DNA of 64,000 nucleotides from CADCVT01 sp036389155. Its GTDB lineage: Bacteria > Actinomycetota > Thermoleophilia > Solirubrobacterales > Solirubrobacteraceae. The stretch covers positions 1-64,000 of the forward strand of contig DASVQN010000025.1 of the NCBI GenBank assembly GCA_036389155.1, read 5' to 3'. Position numbers and translations under genes: made by a program. The notes beneath the pieces were generated by a model. The model saw only the letters and a program-made list of their open reading frames with translations. It made no database searches and had not been told where the DNA came from. Of the stretch, positions 15,595 to 24,633 are shown piece by piece (positions within the stretch are counted from its first letter, which is position 1; each line of letters starts with the position of its first letter).

Positions 15595-17295
15595 ATGTTC
15601 ACCAATCGCCGAGCCAGGCGGGCGCTCGTCGCTGCCGCCTGCGCCTTCAGCACGATGGCCGCAGCGACCGCGAACGCGCACGCCGCGGCCACCCAGGAGC
15701 TCTCGCCGTCCGCCGTCCGCAGCACGTCCGTCACGTTCGACATGGGCAAGCTGGCGCCCGCGGACATCAGCGGCGCCGCGCTGCGGCTCAAGCGCCGCAC
15801 GCACCGCCTCGAGGTCGGGACCGTCCGCCGCGCCGCCGTGCACGGCAGCCGCCTCACGCTGCGCCTCGCCCAGCCCATCGCTCGTGCGAGCGGCGCCCGG
15901 GCGCGGCTCGTCGTGGCCTACGGCGAGGGCGCGAGGAGCAGCTCGCTCGCCTTCGACCTGAGCGACTTCCGCGGCACCGACATCCGCCGCGTGATCCTGC
16001 ACCTCGACGGGCGCGCCTACCGCCTCGGGGCCACCGGCGCCCGCCGCGCCGCCGCCGGCGACGGCGAGCTTCGCGTCGCGCTGCGCGCCGACGACGCCGA
16101 CACCGCCCAGCTCTCGGTCTTCTACCGCGAGCTGCAGCGGCGCACGCTGCGCAAGGCGCGGATGGCCGTGCGCCCGCTGCGCGGGCCCGTCAGGCTGAAG
16201 ACGGTGAAGCCGACCTCGAGCACGACGACCACGACGACGACCACCACCACGACGACGACCACGGCGCCGACGACCACCGCCCCCGCGCCCGCGCCCGCGC
16301 CGACGGCCACCGGCAGCTGCGCCTTCGGCGACTTCCGCGTCGGCAACTGGCCCGGCAGCTGCTGGCGCCCCTACAACGACAGCAGCCCGTTCAACCGGCC
16401 GATCCCGGCGAACGCGCCGGCCGCGCCGAACTCCAACGCGATGGTGCTCCGCACGCTCGGCTTCGGCCCGCTCGGCCACCTCACCGCGGGCGAGTCCGGG
16501 ACGGCCGACGACTGGAGCCACCCGACCTACTACCCGACCGCGAGCGACCCGCTCTTCAAGCTGCACTGCTACGAGGACTGGGGCACCTGCGACATCGAGG
16601 GCATGCAGATCCGCATCCCCGACGCCGCCAAGCCGGCGGCGGGGGGCGACGGCCACATGACCGTCGTCGACCAGGCCAGCGGGTGGGAGTACGACCTGTA
16701 CAAGGTCCGCTCCAAGCCCGCCGGCGGCGGCACGCTCGAGTTCCGCTGGGGCGGCCGCACGCGCATCGACGGCGACGGCCTCGGCTCGGAGGCCACGGCC
16801 GCCGGCTTCGGCAACCTCGCCGGCATCATCCGCGCGCAGGAGCTGCAGGGCGGGCGCATCAACCACGCGCTGTTCATGAACGCGCGCTGCGACTCGGGCA
16901 CCTTCGTGTACCCGGCCCGCCAGGGCGGCCGCTCCTGCTCGGTCCTGGGCGAGCCGACCGCCGACGCGCCGCCGATGGGCTCGCACTTCCAGCTCGCCAT
17001 GAGCTCCGACCAGATCGAGGCGCTCGCCGTGCCGCGCTGGAAGAAGACGATCCTGCACGCGATGGCCGAGTACGGGATGTACCTCGGCGACACCGGCGGC
17101 GACTGGGGCCTCTCGATGGAGTCGGGCTCGACCTACACCTCGTTCGGCCTCGAGGACCAGATGGTCAAGTTCGCCCGCGAGAACAACGTGCCGCAGTACG
17201 ACGGCCGGTACGTGTTCAACGTGCGGGAGGGCATCGACTGGGCCCGGTACCTGCGGGTCGTCGAGCCCTGCGTGGGTCAGGGGACCTGCGGCTAG
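15595..17295 (+). CDS. Secreted two-domain surface protein under the c-di-GMP riboswitch
   Basis: This is a 566-residue exported protein of unknown function. Residues 1-31 form a signal peptide (basic start, AAACAFSTMAAATANAHA). Residues 32-205 are a beta-rich domain with Arg-rich strands (SVTFDMGKLAP and DLSDFRGTDIRRVILHLDGRAYRLG-like blocks). A Thr/Pro/Ala linker (residues 208-238) follows. Residues 239-566 are a Cys-containing module shared with the 3055-4140 protein (CWRPYNDSSPFN, IRIPDAAKPA, WGGRTRIDGDGLGSEA, ILHAMAEYGMYLGDTGG). The start is ATG 15595, with GGAAAG 5 nt upstream. The gene sits alone behind a GEMM-I riboswitch inside the exopolysaccharide locus, so a matrix or surface role tuned by c-di-GMP is the natural hypothesis. 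The stop overlaps the convergent gene by 4 bp. Confidence 0.8.
   Translation: MFTNRRARRALVAAACAFSTMAAATANAHAAATQELSPSAVRSTSVTFDMGKLAPADISGAALRLKRRTHRLEVGTVRRAAVHGSRLTLRLAQPIARASGARARLVVAYGEGARSSSLAFDLSDFRGTDIRRVILHLDGRAYRLGATGARRAAAGDGELRVALRADDADTAQLSVFYRELQRRTLRKARMAVRPLRGPVRLKTVKPTSSTTTTTTTTTTTTTTAPTTTAPAPAPAPTATGSCAFGDFRVGNWPGSCWRPYNDSSPFNRPIPANAPAAPNSNAMVLRTLGFGPLGHLTAGESGTADDWSHPTYYPTASDPLFKLHCYEDWGTCDIEGMQIRIPDAAKPAAGGDGHMTVVDQASGWEYDLYKVRSKPAGGGTLEFRWGGRTRIDGDGLGSEATAAGFGNLAGIIRAQELQGGRINHALFMNARCDSGTFVYPARQGGRSCSVLGEPTADAPPMGSHFQLAMSSDQIEALAVPRWKKTILHAMAEYGMYLGDTGGDWGLSMESGSTYTSFGLEDQMVKFARENNVPQYDGRYVFNVREGIDWARYLRVVEPCVGQGTCG
16222..16299 (+). repeat. Thr- and Ala-Pro-coding microsatellite
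   Basis: A run of 14 ACG/ACC codons is followed by alternating GCG/CCC-type codons. Together they encode the flexible linker between the two domains of the secreted protein. Slippage here would change linker length in multiples of a codon without breaking the frame. Confidence 0.85.
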
Positions 17296-18365
17296 AGACG
17301 TTGGGTGAGCACCCTGCGCGGGCCCGGCGGTAGGCGCCGGGCCGCGCGGATCGCCGCTCCGGCGAGCTTCGCGGCGCGCGACCGGCCAGAGGTAACGGTC
17401 AACAGGCCATGGTCGTGCGTCGCGAAGCGATCTTTGTACTCCTCGCCCCCGAGGCCGAAGTGGTAGCTCGCCGCCCCGGCCTCGAAGGCCTCGCGGATCG
17501 TGTGGACGAGCAGGACGAAGCCGATCTTGTACTTGTCCCACCGCGGGTCGCGGCCGAGCTGGTAGTACCAGTCGCGGCCGGCGTGGCGTAGGCCGTACCA
17601 CGCGGCCGCGGGCTCGCCGTCGACGTCCGCGATCCACAGGCGCAGCCAGCCGCGCTCCAGCGCACGGGCGGCGAAGTCGCGGTGGAAGGCGCGGCGGTCG
17701 TCGGTGAACGCGGCCGTGCCGCCCTCGGCCTCCCAGCGCAGGTCGTGCAGGCGGAACAATGTCTCGAGGTCGGCGGCCAGCGTCGCCGGGTCCTCCGTGA
17801 GGCGGAACCGCAGGTCGCGGTCGCGGGCCAGGCGGCGCTCCATCCGGCGCACCTGGCCGCGGAAGTTCGAGCTCTTGCCGGCGAGCCACTCGTCCCACCC
17901 GAGCCCGTCGATCCGCAGGACGGGGCTGGGCTCGGTCCGGACGATCTCGCCGCCGAGGGCCTCGGCGACCCCGGAGTCGCCGGCGAGGCGCTCGCCGAGG
18001 AGCAGGCCGCGCGGGCCGAGCTGCTCGGCCGTGCGGCGCAGCGCGGCGGCGGCGAGCGGGCGGTCGCCGGCGGCGCACAGCGGGCCGGCCTCGTCGGCGG
18101 CGCCGTGGCCGAGGAAGCGCAGCAGCCGCAGCGGCCCGCGGTCGGCGCGGTAGAGCGGCAGCACGGCGGCGACACGCCCGTCGGCGGCGCGCACGCGGGC
18201 GAGCGCGAGAGCCCGCCCGCCGCCGTACGCCGCCCACCACGCGGCCGCGAACTCGTGGGTGCCGAACGGGTTGCGCGCGGCCGCGGCGAGGGCGTCCCAC
18301 TCGGGCAGCGCGTCGTCGAGCGAGGCGAGTGGCTCGAGCGTGAAGGCGGGGTCGGCGGGCGGCAT
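17292..18365 (-). CDS. GNAT-fold acyltransferase, FemAB/CelD(BcsL)-like
   Basis: This 357-residue protein has the double-GNAT architecture of the CelD/BcsL and FemAB-like acetyltransferases. Visible blocks are NPFGTHEFAAAWWAAYGGGR at the start, SSNFRGQVRRMERRL in the middle, RLWIADVDGEPAAAWYGLRHAGRDWYYQLGRDP, shown here in pieces (WYYQLGRDPRWDKY), and SYHFGLGGEEYKDRFA near the end. Such proteins are common in exopolysaccharide clusters, where they add acyl groups to sugars. ATG 18365 is chosen; the frame stays open far upstream, but that DNA is antisense to the ligase gene. It is divergent from the ligase gene. Confidence 0.85.
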   Translation of the reverse strand: MPPADPAFTLEPLASLDDALPEWDALAAAARNPFGTHEFAAAWWAAYGGGRALALARVRAADGRVAAVLPLYRADRGPLRLLRFLGHGAADEAGPLCAAGDRPLAAAALRRTAEQLGPRGLLLGERLAGDSGVAEALGGEIVRTEPSPVLRIDGLGWDEWLAGKSSNFRGQVRRMERRLARDRDLRFRLTEDPATLAADLETLFRLHDLRWEAEGGTAAFTDDRRAFHRDFAARALERGWLRLWIADVDGEPAAAWYGLRHAGRDWYYQLGRDPRWDKYKIGFVLLVHTIREAFEAGAASYHFGLGGEEYKDRFATHDHGLLTVTSGRSRAAKLAGAAIRAARRLPPGPRRVLTQRL

Positions 18366-18400
18366 GGGGGACGGACGATCTTGGCAGCCCCTCGGAGAAG

Positions 18401-18406
18401 TAAGGT
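18401..18406 (+). promoter_or_regulatory. -10 element that sets the GTG 18414 start
   Basis: TAAGGT lies 7 nt before GTG 18414. A rival in-frame GTG at 18405, with GGAG upstream, falls inside the hexamer, so under a leaderless model it would not be transcribed. Confidence 0.5.
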
Positions 18407-18413
18407 GGCGGCC

Positions 18414-20495
18414 GTGGCGTCCGGCCCGGTCACTGCTCCTCGCCCGGTCCGCCCGGGCGACGTCGGACCCGACCCGGCGGTCTCGCGGCGGCGCCGTGCG
18501 GCGCTGCTCGTCCCCGCCGGGCTCGTCCTGCTCGCCGCCATCGTGCTGGCGGCGTTCGAGGGCGGCTACACCGAGACCGTCTGGTACCCGCTGGCGCTGT
18601 TCCTGCTGGCGCTGTTCGTGCTCGTCCTCGTCGTGGCACCGCCGTCGCGGACGGACCGGTCGCGGCCGTTCGAGGTCGCGGTGGTCCTGCTCGGGCTCTT
18701 CACGCTGTGGTCCTTCGCGTCGATCCTGTGGGCCGACACGCCCGGAGACGCGTGGGAGGGCGCGAACCGCACGCTCCTGTACTGGATCGCGTTCACGCTG
18801 GTCGGGCTGCGGCCGTGGCCGCCCGCGGCGACGCGCTGGCTGCTGCGCGGCGTCGCGCTGGGCATCGGCGCGCTCGCGGTCGGCCTGCTCGTCGTCACCG
18901 CGGTGCGGGAGGACCCGAGCACGGTCTTCGTCGAGGGGCGGATCTCGGACCCCTTCGGCTATGCGAACGCCACCGCGGACTTCTGGCTCATCGGCTTCTT
19001 CCCGGCGCTGCACCTGGCCATCGGCCGCGACTCGGCGTGGCCGCTGCGCGGCGTGTTCCTCGGCGTCTCCGTCCTCCTGCTGGAGACGGCGGTGCTGTCG
19101 CAGAGCCGGGGCGCGCTGCTGGCCTTCGGCATCGCGGCGACGTTGTTCGTGCTGGTGCACCCGCGCCACTGGACGGCGCTCGCGGCGATGGCGGTGCCGA
19201 TCGCGCTGGTCGCGCTCGGGTGGGACCAGCTCCTCGACGTGCGCGACGCCCTGACCCACGGCGAGCTCGACGACGCGCTGAACGACGCGCGGACGGTGAT
19301 CGGCTTCAGCGCGCTGGGCGCGCTCGTCCTCGGCACGGTGGCGGCGTACGCGGACAAGACGGTGCGCGAGCGCGTCGCGCCGTCGGCGCGGCGCGAGCGG
19401 CTCGCCGAGCGCGGGTTCCTGGCGCTCGCGGCGGGTGTCGTGGTGGGCGTCGTCGTCGTGCTGGCGCTGTCCGGCGGGTGGATCGACGACCGCTGGGAGG
19501 ACTTCCGCACCACGAGCTACGACGAGGTCGAGTCGGGCCGTACCCGCCTGACCGGCTCGCTCGGCTCCGGCCGCTACGACTACTACCGCGTGTCGCTGAA
19601 CGAGTTCCGCGACCGCCCCCTCGGCGGCGTCGGGGCCGAGAGCTTCGCGGTGCCCTACCTCGAGCACCGCCGGACCGACGAGGCCCCGCGCTACACGCAC
19701 AGCCTCGCCTTCAGCCTCATCGCGACGCTGGGCCTCGTCGGCGCGCTGCTCTTCGCCGGGTTCCTCGTCGCGGCGCTGACCGGGGTCGCCCGCGTCCGCC
19801 TGCGGGCCACGCCGCCGGAGCGCGGCCTGGCCGTCGGCGCGCTCGGCGGCTTCGGCATGTGGTTCGTGCACGCCCAGGTGGACTGGCTGTGGGAGTACCC
19901 GGCGCTGACGATGCTCGCCCTCGGGCTGCTCGCGGTCGCGCTGCGCATCGACGACCGGCGCGAGCTGCCGGGCCAGGTCGCCGCGGGATGGCCCGTCGGG
20001 ACGATCGCGACGCGGACCGCGCTCGCCGTCCTGGTCGTGGCCGGCGCCGTGTCGCTTGCGCTGGCGGGCGCCGCTGCCCGCTTCGAGCGCTCGGCCTACA
20101 AGACGCAGCGCACGGACCCGGCGTCGACCCTCTCGCGGCTGGAGCGCGCGGCGGACCTGGACCCGCTCAGCGCCGATCCACTGATCGGCCGCGCGGTCAT
20201 CCTGCGCACGCGGGGGCGGGCCGGCGAGGCGCGGGCCGACCTGGCGGAGGCGATCGACCGCGAGCCCAACAACTGGTTCGCCCACTTCGAGGCCGCCCTG
20301 CTCGCCGGGAGCGAGCGCCGATGGGCCGATGCGGAGAGGAGCATCCGCCGAACCGCCGAACTGAATCCGCGACAACCGTTGGTCGCCCGGGTCCGCCGGC
20401 GCATCGCGTCTAGACGAACGATCGACCCCGTTGCCGTCGAGCGGGATCTGGGTACCCAGCTTTCTGTACGTTTGAGACCCTTCGATTTCAATTAG
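18414..20495 (+). CDS. O-antigen ligase/Wzy-like membrane protein with C-terminal TPR-like region
   Basis: This 693-residue polytopic membrane protein has about 11 membrane segments. A large extracytoplasmic loop contains GSGRYDYYRVSLNEFRDRPLGGVG, the ligase/polymerase signature region (GVGAESF, YTHSLAFSLIATLGLVG). The last 120 residues form helical repeats (LSRLERAADLDPLSADPLIGRA, ARADLAEAIDREPNNWFAHFEAALLAGSE-type, cut here) that look like tetratricopeptide repeats. It would polymerise or ligate the lipid-linked polysaccharide at the outer face. The start is GTG 18414, with TAAGGT 7 nt upstream; GTG 18405 is an alternative. It is divergent from the acyltransferase, and the LPXTG miniprotein follows after 128 bp. 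Confidence 0.87.
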   Translation: MASGPVTAPRPVRPGDVGPDPAVSRRRRAALLVPAGLVLLAAIVLAAFEGGYTETVWYPLALFLLALFVLVLVVAPPSRTDRSRPFEVAVVLLGLFTLWSFASILWADTPGDAWEGANRTLLYWIAFTLVGLRPWPPAATRWLLRGVALGIGALAVGLLVVTAVREDPSTVFVEGRISDPFGYANATADFWLIGFFPALHLAIGRDSAWPLRGVFLGVSVLLLETAVLSQSRGALLAFGIAATLFVLVHPRHWTALAAMAVPIALVALGWDQLLDVRDALTHGELDDALNDARTVIGFSALGALVLGTVAAYADKTVRERVAPSARRERLAERGFLALAAGVVVGVVVVLALSGGWIDDRWEDFRTTSYDEVESGRTRLTGSLGSGRYDYYRVSLNEFRDRPLGGVGAESFAVPYLEHRRTDEAPRYTHSLAFSLIATLGLVGALLFAGFLVAALTGVARVRLRATPPERGLAVGALGGFGMWFVHAQVDWLWEYPALTMLALGLLAVALRIDDRRELPGQVAAGWPVGTIATRTALAVLVVAGAVSLALAGAAARFERSAYKTQRTDPASTLSRLERAADLDPLSADPLIGRAVILRTRGRAGEARADLAEAIDREPNNWFAHFEAALLAGSERRWADAERSIRRTAELNPRQPLVARVRRRIASRRTIDPVAVERDLGTQLSVRLRPFDFN

Positions 20496-20551
20496 CCGAT
20501 TGTGGTGTCGGCGATTCGTCCAGCGGGTACATGGGAACCCGACGGACGGGC

Positions 20552-20557
20552 TACTAT
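20552..20557 (+). promoter_or_regulatory. Possible -10 element of the LPXTG gene
   Basis: TACTAT lies 67 nt before the ATG at 20624. A GAGAGG Shine-Dalgarno sequence is at 20609-20614, 9 nt before the start. No good -35 was seen. Confidence 0.4.
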
Positions 20558-20623
20558 TGCCACGCCCGCTGCCTGTGACGGCAGACGTCGTAGCCCAAGG
20601 TTCTTCCTGAGAGGTCGCCCACA

Positions 20624-20950
20624 ATGCGGATTGCCGGACTGACAGCTTTGCTCACCTCGTTGCTGCTTGCCATCGGCGGCGGCACTGCGCTTGCGCAGAA
20701 CACTCCCAGCTCGCGCGGCTACGACGAGTCGCTTGGCGTCATCGGCGAGATCCAGAGCGAGGAGCCGACCCCGCCCGCCCAGCGCGAGGAGCAGCCGGAG
20801 ACGCCCACCACGCCGCCGCCGGTCGAGCAGCGTGAGGGCAGCCTGCCCTTCACGGGCCTCGACCTCGGCATCGTCGCCGCGATGGGCGTGGTGCTCCTCG
20901 GCACCGGCCTGGTGCTGCGCCGCTCGACGCGCCGCAGCCCGACCACCTAG
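20624..20950 (+). CDS. Short LPXTG-type cell-wall-anchored protein
   Basis: This 108-residue exported protein has a signal peptide (residues 1-24, ending TALA), a Pro/Glu-rich spacer (residues 45-72), the sorting motif LPFTG at residues 74-78, a hydrophobic helix (residues 80-98) and a basic tail (RRSTRR). This is a complete sortase substrate, so it should be covalently linked to peptidoglycan. The mature part is only about 50 residues and has no recognisable domain, so it could be a tether or a structural surface peptide. No sortase gene is in the window. A strong hairpin terminator follows. Confidence 0.85.
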   Translation: MRIAGLTALLTSLLLAIGGGTALAQNTPSSRGYDESLGVIGEIQSEEPTPPAQREEQPETPTTPPPVEQREGSLPFTGLDLGIVAAMGVVLLGTGLVLRRSTRRSPTT

Positions 20951-20978
20951 CAACGCCACCGGGCATACGACGTCTTCG

Positions 20979-21013
20979 CGAAGCCCGCGGCCCCGGCCGC
21001 GGGCTTCGTCGTT
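20979..21013 (+). terminator. Strong GC hairpin with T-containing tail
   Basis: Arms 20979-20992 and 20995-21008 are perfectly complementary (14 bp), followed by GTCGTTT. It ends the LPXTG transcript and may also stop the convergent glycosyltransferase transcript, since the stem is symmetric. Confidence 0.8.
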
Positions 21014-22135
21014 TCAGCGGCGCCCGAGGTAGTGCTCGGCGTGCAGCGCCGCCGCGGCGCCGACGTCCAGGCGCCCGGCCACCACGGCGCGTCCGCGCCG
21101 GCCGTACCCGGCCGCGAGCTCGGGGTCGGCGAGGAGCCGGCGGCACGCCTCGACCAGCCCGTCCACGTCGCCGGGCGGCACCACGAGCGCAGCGTCGCCG
21201 GCCAGCGCGGCCAGGTCGGACACCGCGGTCACCACCACCGGCGTGCCCGACGCCAGCGCCTCGAGCGCGCCCAGGCCGAGGCCCTCGGGGCCGGTGGTGG
21301 GGAAGACGAACACGTCCGCCGCCGCGAGCAGCTCCGGCACGTCCTCGCGCACGCCGACGACCCGCAGGCGGTCGCCCAGCGGGGCGGCGGCTCGGTCGAG
21401 CTCGGCGCGCAGCGGGCCGTCGCCGGCGGCGACCACGACGGTCCGCCCGGGGTCGCGGTCGAGCTCGGCCGCCAGCTTCGGCAGCAGCTCGACGCCCTTC
21501 CCCGGGCGCATGTGCGAGGTGGAGAGGACGAGCCGGTCGTCGTCGCCGATGCCCAGGCTCTCGCGCGCGGCGCGTCGCCGCTCCTCGTCGGGCCGGTAGG
21601 CGTCCGGATCGACGCCGAGGTAGGCCACGACGACCTTCTCGGCCGGGACGCCGAGCGCGATCAGGTCGTCGCGGACGCGCTCGGAGACCGAGAAGAGCAC
21701 CTCGACCTGGCGCCCGAGCCAGCGGTGGCGCGCGGTGGCCATCGTCAGGCGCGAGGTCCCCGGCGTGATGTGCTTCGTCGTGAAGCGGTGCTCCACGCCG
21801 AGCGCCCGCCCCACGGCCAGGGCGAGGTACGCGTCGAGCCCGAAGTGGGCGTGCAGGTGGGTCGCGCGGGCCGCGCGCAGGACGCGGCCCAGGCCGCGCA
21901 GCGCCCGCGGGTCGGCCGGATGGCGCGCGAGGGGAACGTGGTGGATCGTGGCCTCGACGTCGCGGGCGAACGCCGCCGACGCCGGTGCCTCGGGGAAGAC
22001 CAGGTGCGTCTCCGAGCCGGCCTCCGCGCACATCCGCGCCACCGCTACGAGGAAGCGCTCGAAGCTGCCGTACTGCTGCGACCGCCAGCCCATCACGTGG
22101 ACGATGGAGGGCCTCGAACCGGAGGCCCGGCTCAT
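21014..22135 (-). CDS. Glycosyltransferase family 4-type
   Basis: This 373-residue GT-B protein has an N-terminal half with HLHAHFGLDAYLALAVGRALG and a donor half with RLVLSTSHMRPGKGVELLPKL, VFVFPTTGPEGLGLGALEALASGTPVVVT (the E-x7-E region, given here in part) and DAALVVPPGDVDGL. It is a probable sugar transferase for the repeat unit. ATG 22135 is used. The gene is flanked by the terminator on one side and by the deacetylase-like gene on the other. Confidence 0.9.
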   Translation of the reverse strand: MSRASGSRPSIVHVMGWRSQQYGSFERFLVAVARMCAEAGSETHLVFPEAPASAAFARDVEATIHHVPLARHPADPRALRGLGRVLRAARATHLHAHFGLDAYLALAVGRALGVEHRFTTKHITPGTSRLTMATARHRWLGRQVEVLFSVSERVRDDLIALGVPAEKVVVAYLGVDPDAYRPDEERRRAARESLGIGDDDRLVLSTSHMRPGKGVELLPKLAAELDRDPGRTVVVAAGDGPLRAELDRAAAPLGDRLRVVGVREDVPELLAAADVFVFPTTGPEGLGLGALEALASGTPVVVTAVSDLAALAGDAALVVPPGDVDGLVEACRRLLADPELAAGYGRRGRAVVAGRLDVGAAAALHAEHYLGRR

Positions 22136-22182
22136 CGTCTAGCGTCCCGCGCGGTCATGGGCGGCGGCAAGCATACGCGCTG

Positions 22183-23544
22183 GTGACCGCCGTCCAGGGT
22201 CGCCTGACGGCGGCACCCGACGCGCCGGAGCGGGGCATCGCCGAGCTGCTCGCGTGGCTGTGGAGGCTCGGCCCGGTCCGCGACGAGCCCGCGCCCGGGA
22301 CGGTCGCGATCGCCGGCCCGGAGGCGGCGGCCGAGCTGCGGGCCGCGGTCCGCGCCGGCGGGCTGGCGGGCGCCGTGATCCTGGCGCCGGGCGCCCGGCC
22401 GGAGGCCCCCGGGCTCCCCGCGCGGACCGTCGCGTCCGGCGCGGCGCGCTTCCGCGGGGTCGGTCGCGTCAGCGGCGAGCACACCCTGCTCGGGGGAGGG
22501 ACGGCCGCCGTCTCGTCATCGCTCGGGACCCACGCCGTCCGCGAGGACCGCGTGCTCGTCGCCGGCGCATCGCCGCAGCGCTGGGGCGACCTGACGCAGT
22601 GGTGGCTGCTGCCGGCCCTGGCCGACTTCCTGCCCTCCGTCCTCGGGCGCCCGCTGGTCGCGCTGCCGCCGGTGGGGTGCCTGCGCCTCGACGACGCACC
22701 CGGCACCGCGGAGCTCCAGCTGCTCGGCCACGCCAAGCCGGACGGACGCGAACGCGCCCGGATCCGCGCCATGCTCGACGCGGTCGAGCGCTCGGGCAGC
22801 CGACTCGTGATCGCCGTCGTCGCCCGCGCGCTGCGCGACGAGGCGATCGTGCCGATCGAGGAGGTCTGGCCGCAGTCGATCGCGCTCCTGGCCGAGGGCG
22901 TCGAGCGCGGCGTCCTCGAGCCGGCGTGCCACGGGCTGCTGCACCTCGACCCGGCCGAGCACGCGGCCGGGCGCGTCGCCGCCCGCGAGTTCCTGCGGCT
23001 CGATCGCGAGCAGGCCGGCCGCCACCTCGACGAGGCGCTGGCGTGGATGAGCGAGCGGCTCGGCCCGGCACGCAGCTTCATCGCGCCGGCGTGGGGCTAC
23101 AGCGACGGCGCCCTGGAGGCGGCGGCGGAGCGAGGGCTCGTGACGTGGATGCCGCCCCAGGCGGGACCGCTGCTCGCCGGCCACCTGCTGCACGAGACCC
23201 TGCACGACGGCCTGCCCGGCCTCACGCGGCTGGACTACGCGCCGCTGGCGCGGATCGCCGCCGCGGGGCTGCCGCCGACCGTCGTGTTCCACGGACGGCT
23301 GCTCGACGGCCGGATGGAGCGCCTGCGCGAGGCGCGCGACGTCGCGTCGCTCGCGCGCCTGCTGCGCCGCCGCGACCTCGAGCGCGTCGCCGCGCTGCCC
23401 GGCGTCCGCTGGGTCGGCGCGGAGGAGCTCGCCGCGCGCCTGCGCGCGCACGGCGAGGTCGACGTGGACGGCGACCGCGTCCCGCCCGGGGCGGACGCGA
23501 TCCTCATCGACGGCGGTCCAGGGCCTCCTCGTACAGCGCCCTGA
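22183..23544 (+). CDS. Polysaccharide deacetylase-like protein (DUF2334-type fold suspected)
   Basis: This 453-residue protein has an N-terminal half without recognised motifs (residues 1-160). The C-terminal half looks like a divergent NodB/deacetylase fold: PPVGCLRLDDAPGTAE (the DD pair of the metal site, about residue 167), LVIAVVARALRDE, EPACHGLLHLDP (His motif) and SFIAPAWGYSDGALEAAAERGLVTW, in pieces. It may deacetylate a glycan of the exopolysaccharide. GTG 22183 is the first start after the divergent glycosyltransferase; the frame is open upstream, so the start is uncertain. Its last 41 bp overlap the convergent glycosyltransferase gene. Confidence 0.65.
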   Translation: MTAVQGRLTAAPDAPERGIAELLAWLWRLGPVRDEPAPGTVAIAGPEAAAELRAAVRAGGLAGAVILAPGARPEAPGLPARTVASGAARFRGVGRVSGEHTLLGGGTAAVSSSLGTHAVREDRVLVAGASPQRWGDLTQWWLLPALADFLPSVLGRPLVALPPVGCLRLDDAPGTAELQLLGHAKPDGRERARIRAMLDAVERSGSRLVIAVVARALRDEAIVPIEEVWPQSIALLAEGVERGVLEPACHGLLHLDPAEHAAGRVAAREFLRLDREQAGRHLDEALAWMSERLGPARSFIAPAWGYSDGALEAAAERGLVTWMPPQAGPLLAGHLLHETLHDGLPGLTRLDYAPLARIAAAGLPPTVVFHGRLLDGRMERLREARDVASLARLLRRRDLERVAALPGVRWVGAEELAARLRAHGEVDVDGDRVPPGADAILIDGGPGPPRTAP

Positions 23545-24625
23545 GCCGCAGCGCCCACCCCTCGGCGGTGAACCGCTCCTCGAACGTGCGGCGGGCCGCG
23601 GCACCCATCTCGGCGCGGCGTGCCGGGTCCTCGAGCAGCCCCGACAGCGCCTCGGCCACCGGCCCGGCCGTCGGGGGGTTGGGGACGAGCACGCCGCCGA
23701 CGGCGTCGTCGACGATCTCGGGCACGCCGCCGATGTCGGTGGCCACGACCGGGACGCCTGCGGCGGCCGCCTCGATCAGCGCGGTCGGCAGCGCGTCGAT
23801 GCGCGTGGGGTGCAGGAGGACGTCCGTCGCGTCGAGCACGTCCATCACGTCGCCGCGCTGGCCGACCAGCTGCACGGCGTCGCCCACGCGCGCGGCCATC
23901 CGTTCGATCTCCGGGCGGAACGGCCCCTCCCCGGCGACGAGCAGGCGGATGCGCGGCACCCGCTCGCGCACCCGCTCGACCGCGTCGATCGCGACGTCGT
24001 GCCCCTTCCCGTCGCGCAGGACCGCGAGCATCGTCACGACGAGGTCGTCCGGCCGCAGGCCGAGCTCGGCGCGCACGGCCGCGCCGGCGCCGGGGCGCGC
24101 GCGGCCCGGGATCCCGTTGCGGACGGTCACGACGTGCTCGGGCCGGTCCCAGCCGGTGGCCAGGTAGGCCGCACGGGCGGCCTCCGAGACGGCGATGACG
24201 CGGTGGGCGCGCCGGCGCGCGGCGGCCATCAGGCGGTTCTTGACGGCGTCGCGCCCGGTCTCGTCCCACGCCATCACGTGCAGCGTCGAGAACGACGGGA
24301 TCCGCAGGGCGCGGGCGGAGAGGCCGCCGAGCAGGTCCGCGTAGCCGAGATGGGTGTGCACGATGTCCGGCCTGATGCGGCGCACGTGGCGCAGGACGCG
24401 CGCCGCCCCGCGCGGATCGTGCAGCAGCGTGATGCCCACGAGCTCGGGCTCGACGCCCTGCGCGAGCAGCCGCGCGGCCGCGGGGCTCTCGTCGACGCCC
24501 TGGAGGTAGGCGACCGACAGATCGAGCCCGGCGGCCGGAGCGCCGGCCGCGAAGTCGCCGAGCAGCATCTCGGCCCCGCCCCACGTGAGGCTGTCGATGA
24601 TGGCGAGGACGCGCAGGGGTCGCAC
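23504..24625 (-). CDS. Glycosyltransferase family 4-type
   Basis: This 373-residue GT-B enzyme begins RVLAIIDSLTWGGAEMLLGDF, the glycine-rich acceptor-side loop of GT4 proteins. The donor half includes VVTMLAVLRDGKGHDVAIDAV, LLHPTRIDALPTALIEAAAAG and PVVATDIGGVPEIVDD. It probably adds one sugar of the repeat unit. GTG 24625 is preceded by TAGGAT with an 8-nt gap and no Shine-Dalgarno sequence. It is divergent from the Wzz/BY-kinase operon. Confidence 0.91.
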   Translation of the reverse strand: MRPLRVLAIIDSLTWGGAEMLLGDFAAGAPAAGLDLSVAYLQGVDESPAAARLLAQGVEPELVGITLLHDPRGAARVLRHVRRIRPDIVHTHLGYADLLGGLSARALRIPSFSTLHVMAWDETGRDAVKNRLMAAARRRAHRVIAVSEAARAAYLATGWDRPEHVVTVRNGIPGRARPGAGAAVRAELGLRPDDLVVTMLAVLRDGKGHDVAIDAVERVRERVPRIRLLVAGEGPFRPEIERMAARVGDAVQLVGQRGDVMDVLDATDVLLHPTRIDALPTALIEAAAAGVPVVATDIGGVPEIVDDAVGGVLVPNPPTAGPVAEALSGLLEDPARRAEMGAAARRTFEERFTAEGWALRLRALYEEALDRRR

Positions 24626-24633
24626 GCGGAGGC

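Noticed and set aside
16222..16299. Thr-codon run as a possible phase-variation switch
   Set aside because: Units are codon-sized, so length changes would not shift the frame.
18405..18413. GTG at 18405 with GGAG upstream as start of the ligase gene
   Set aside because: It lies inside the TAAGGT hexamer; kept only as an alternative start.
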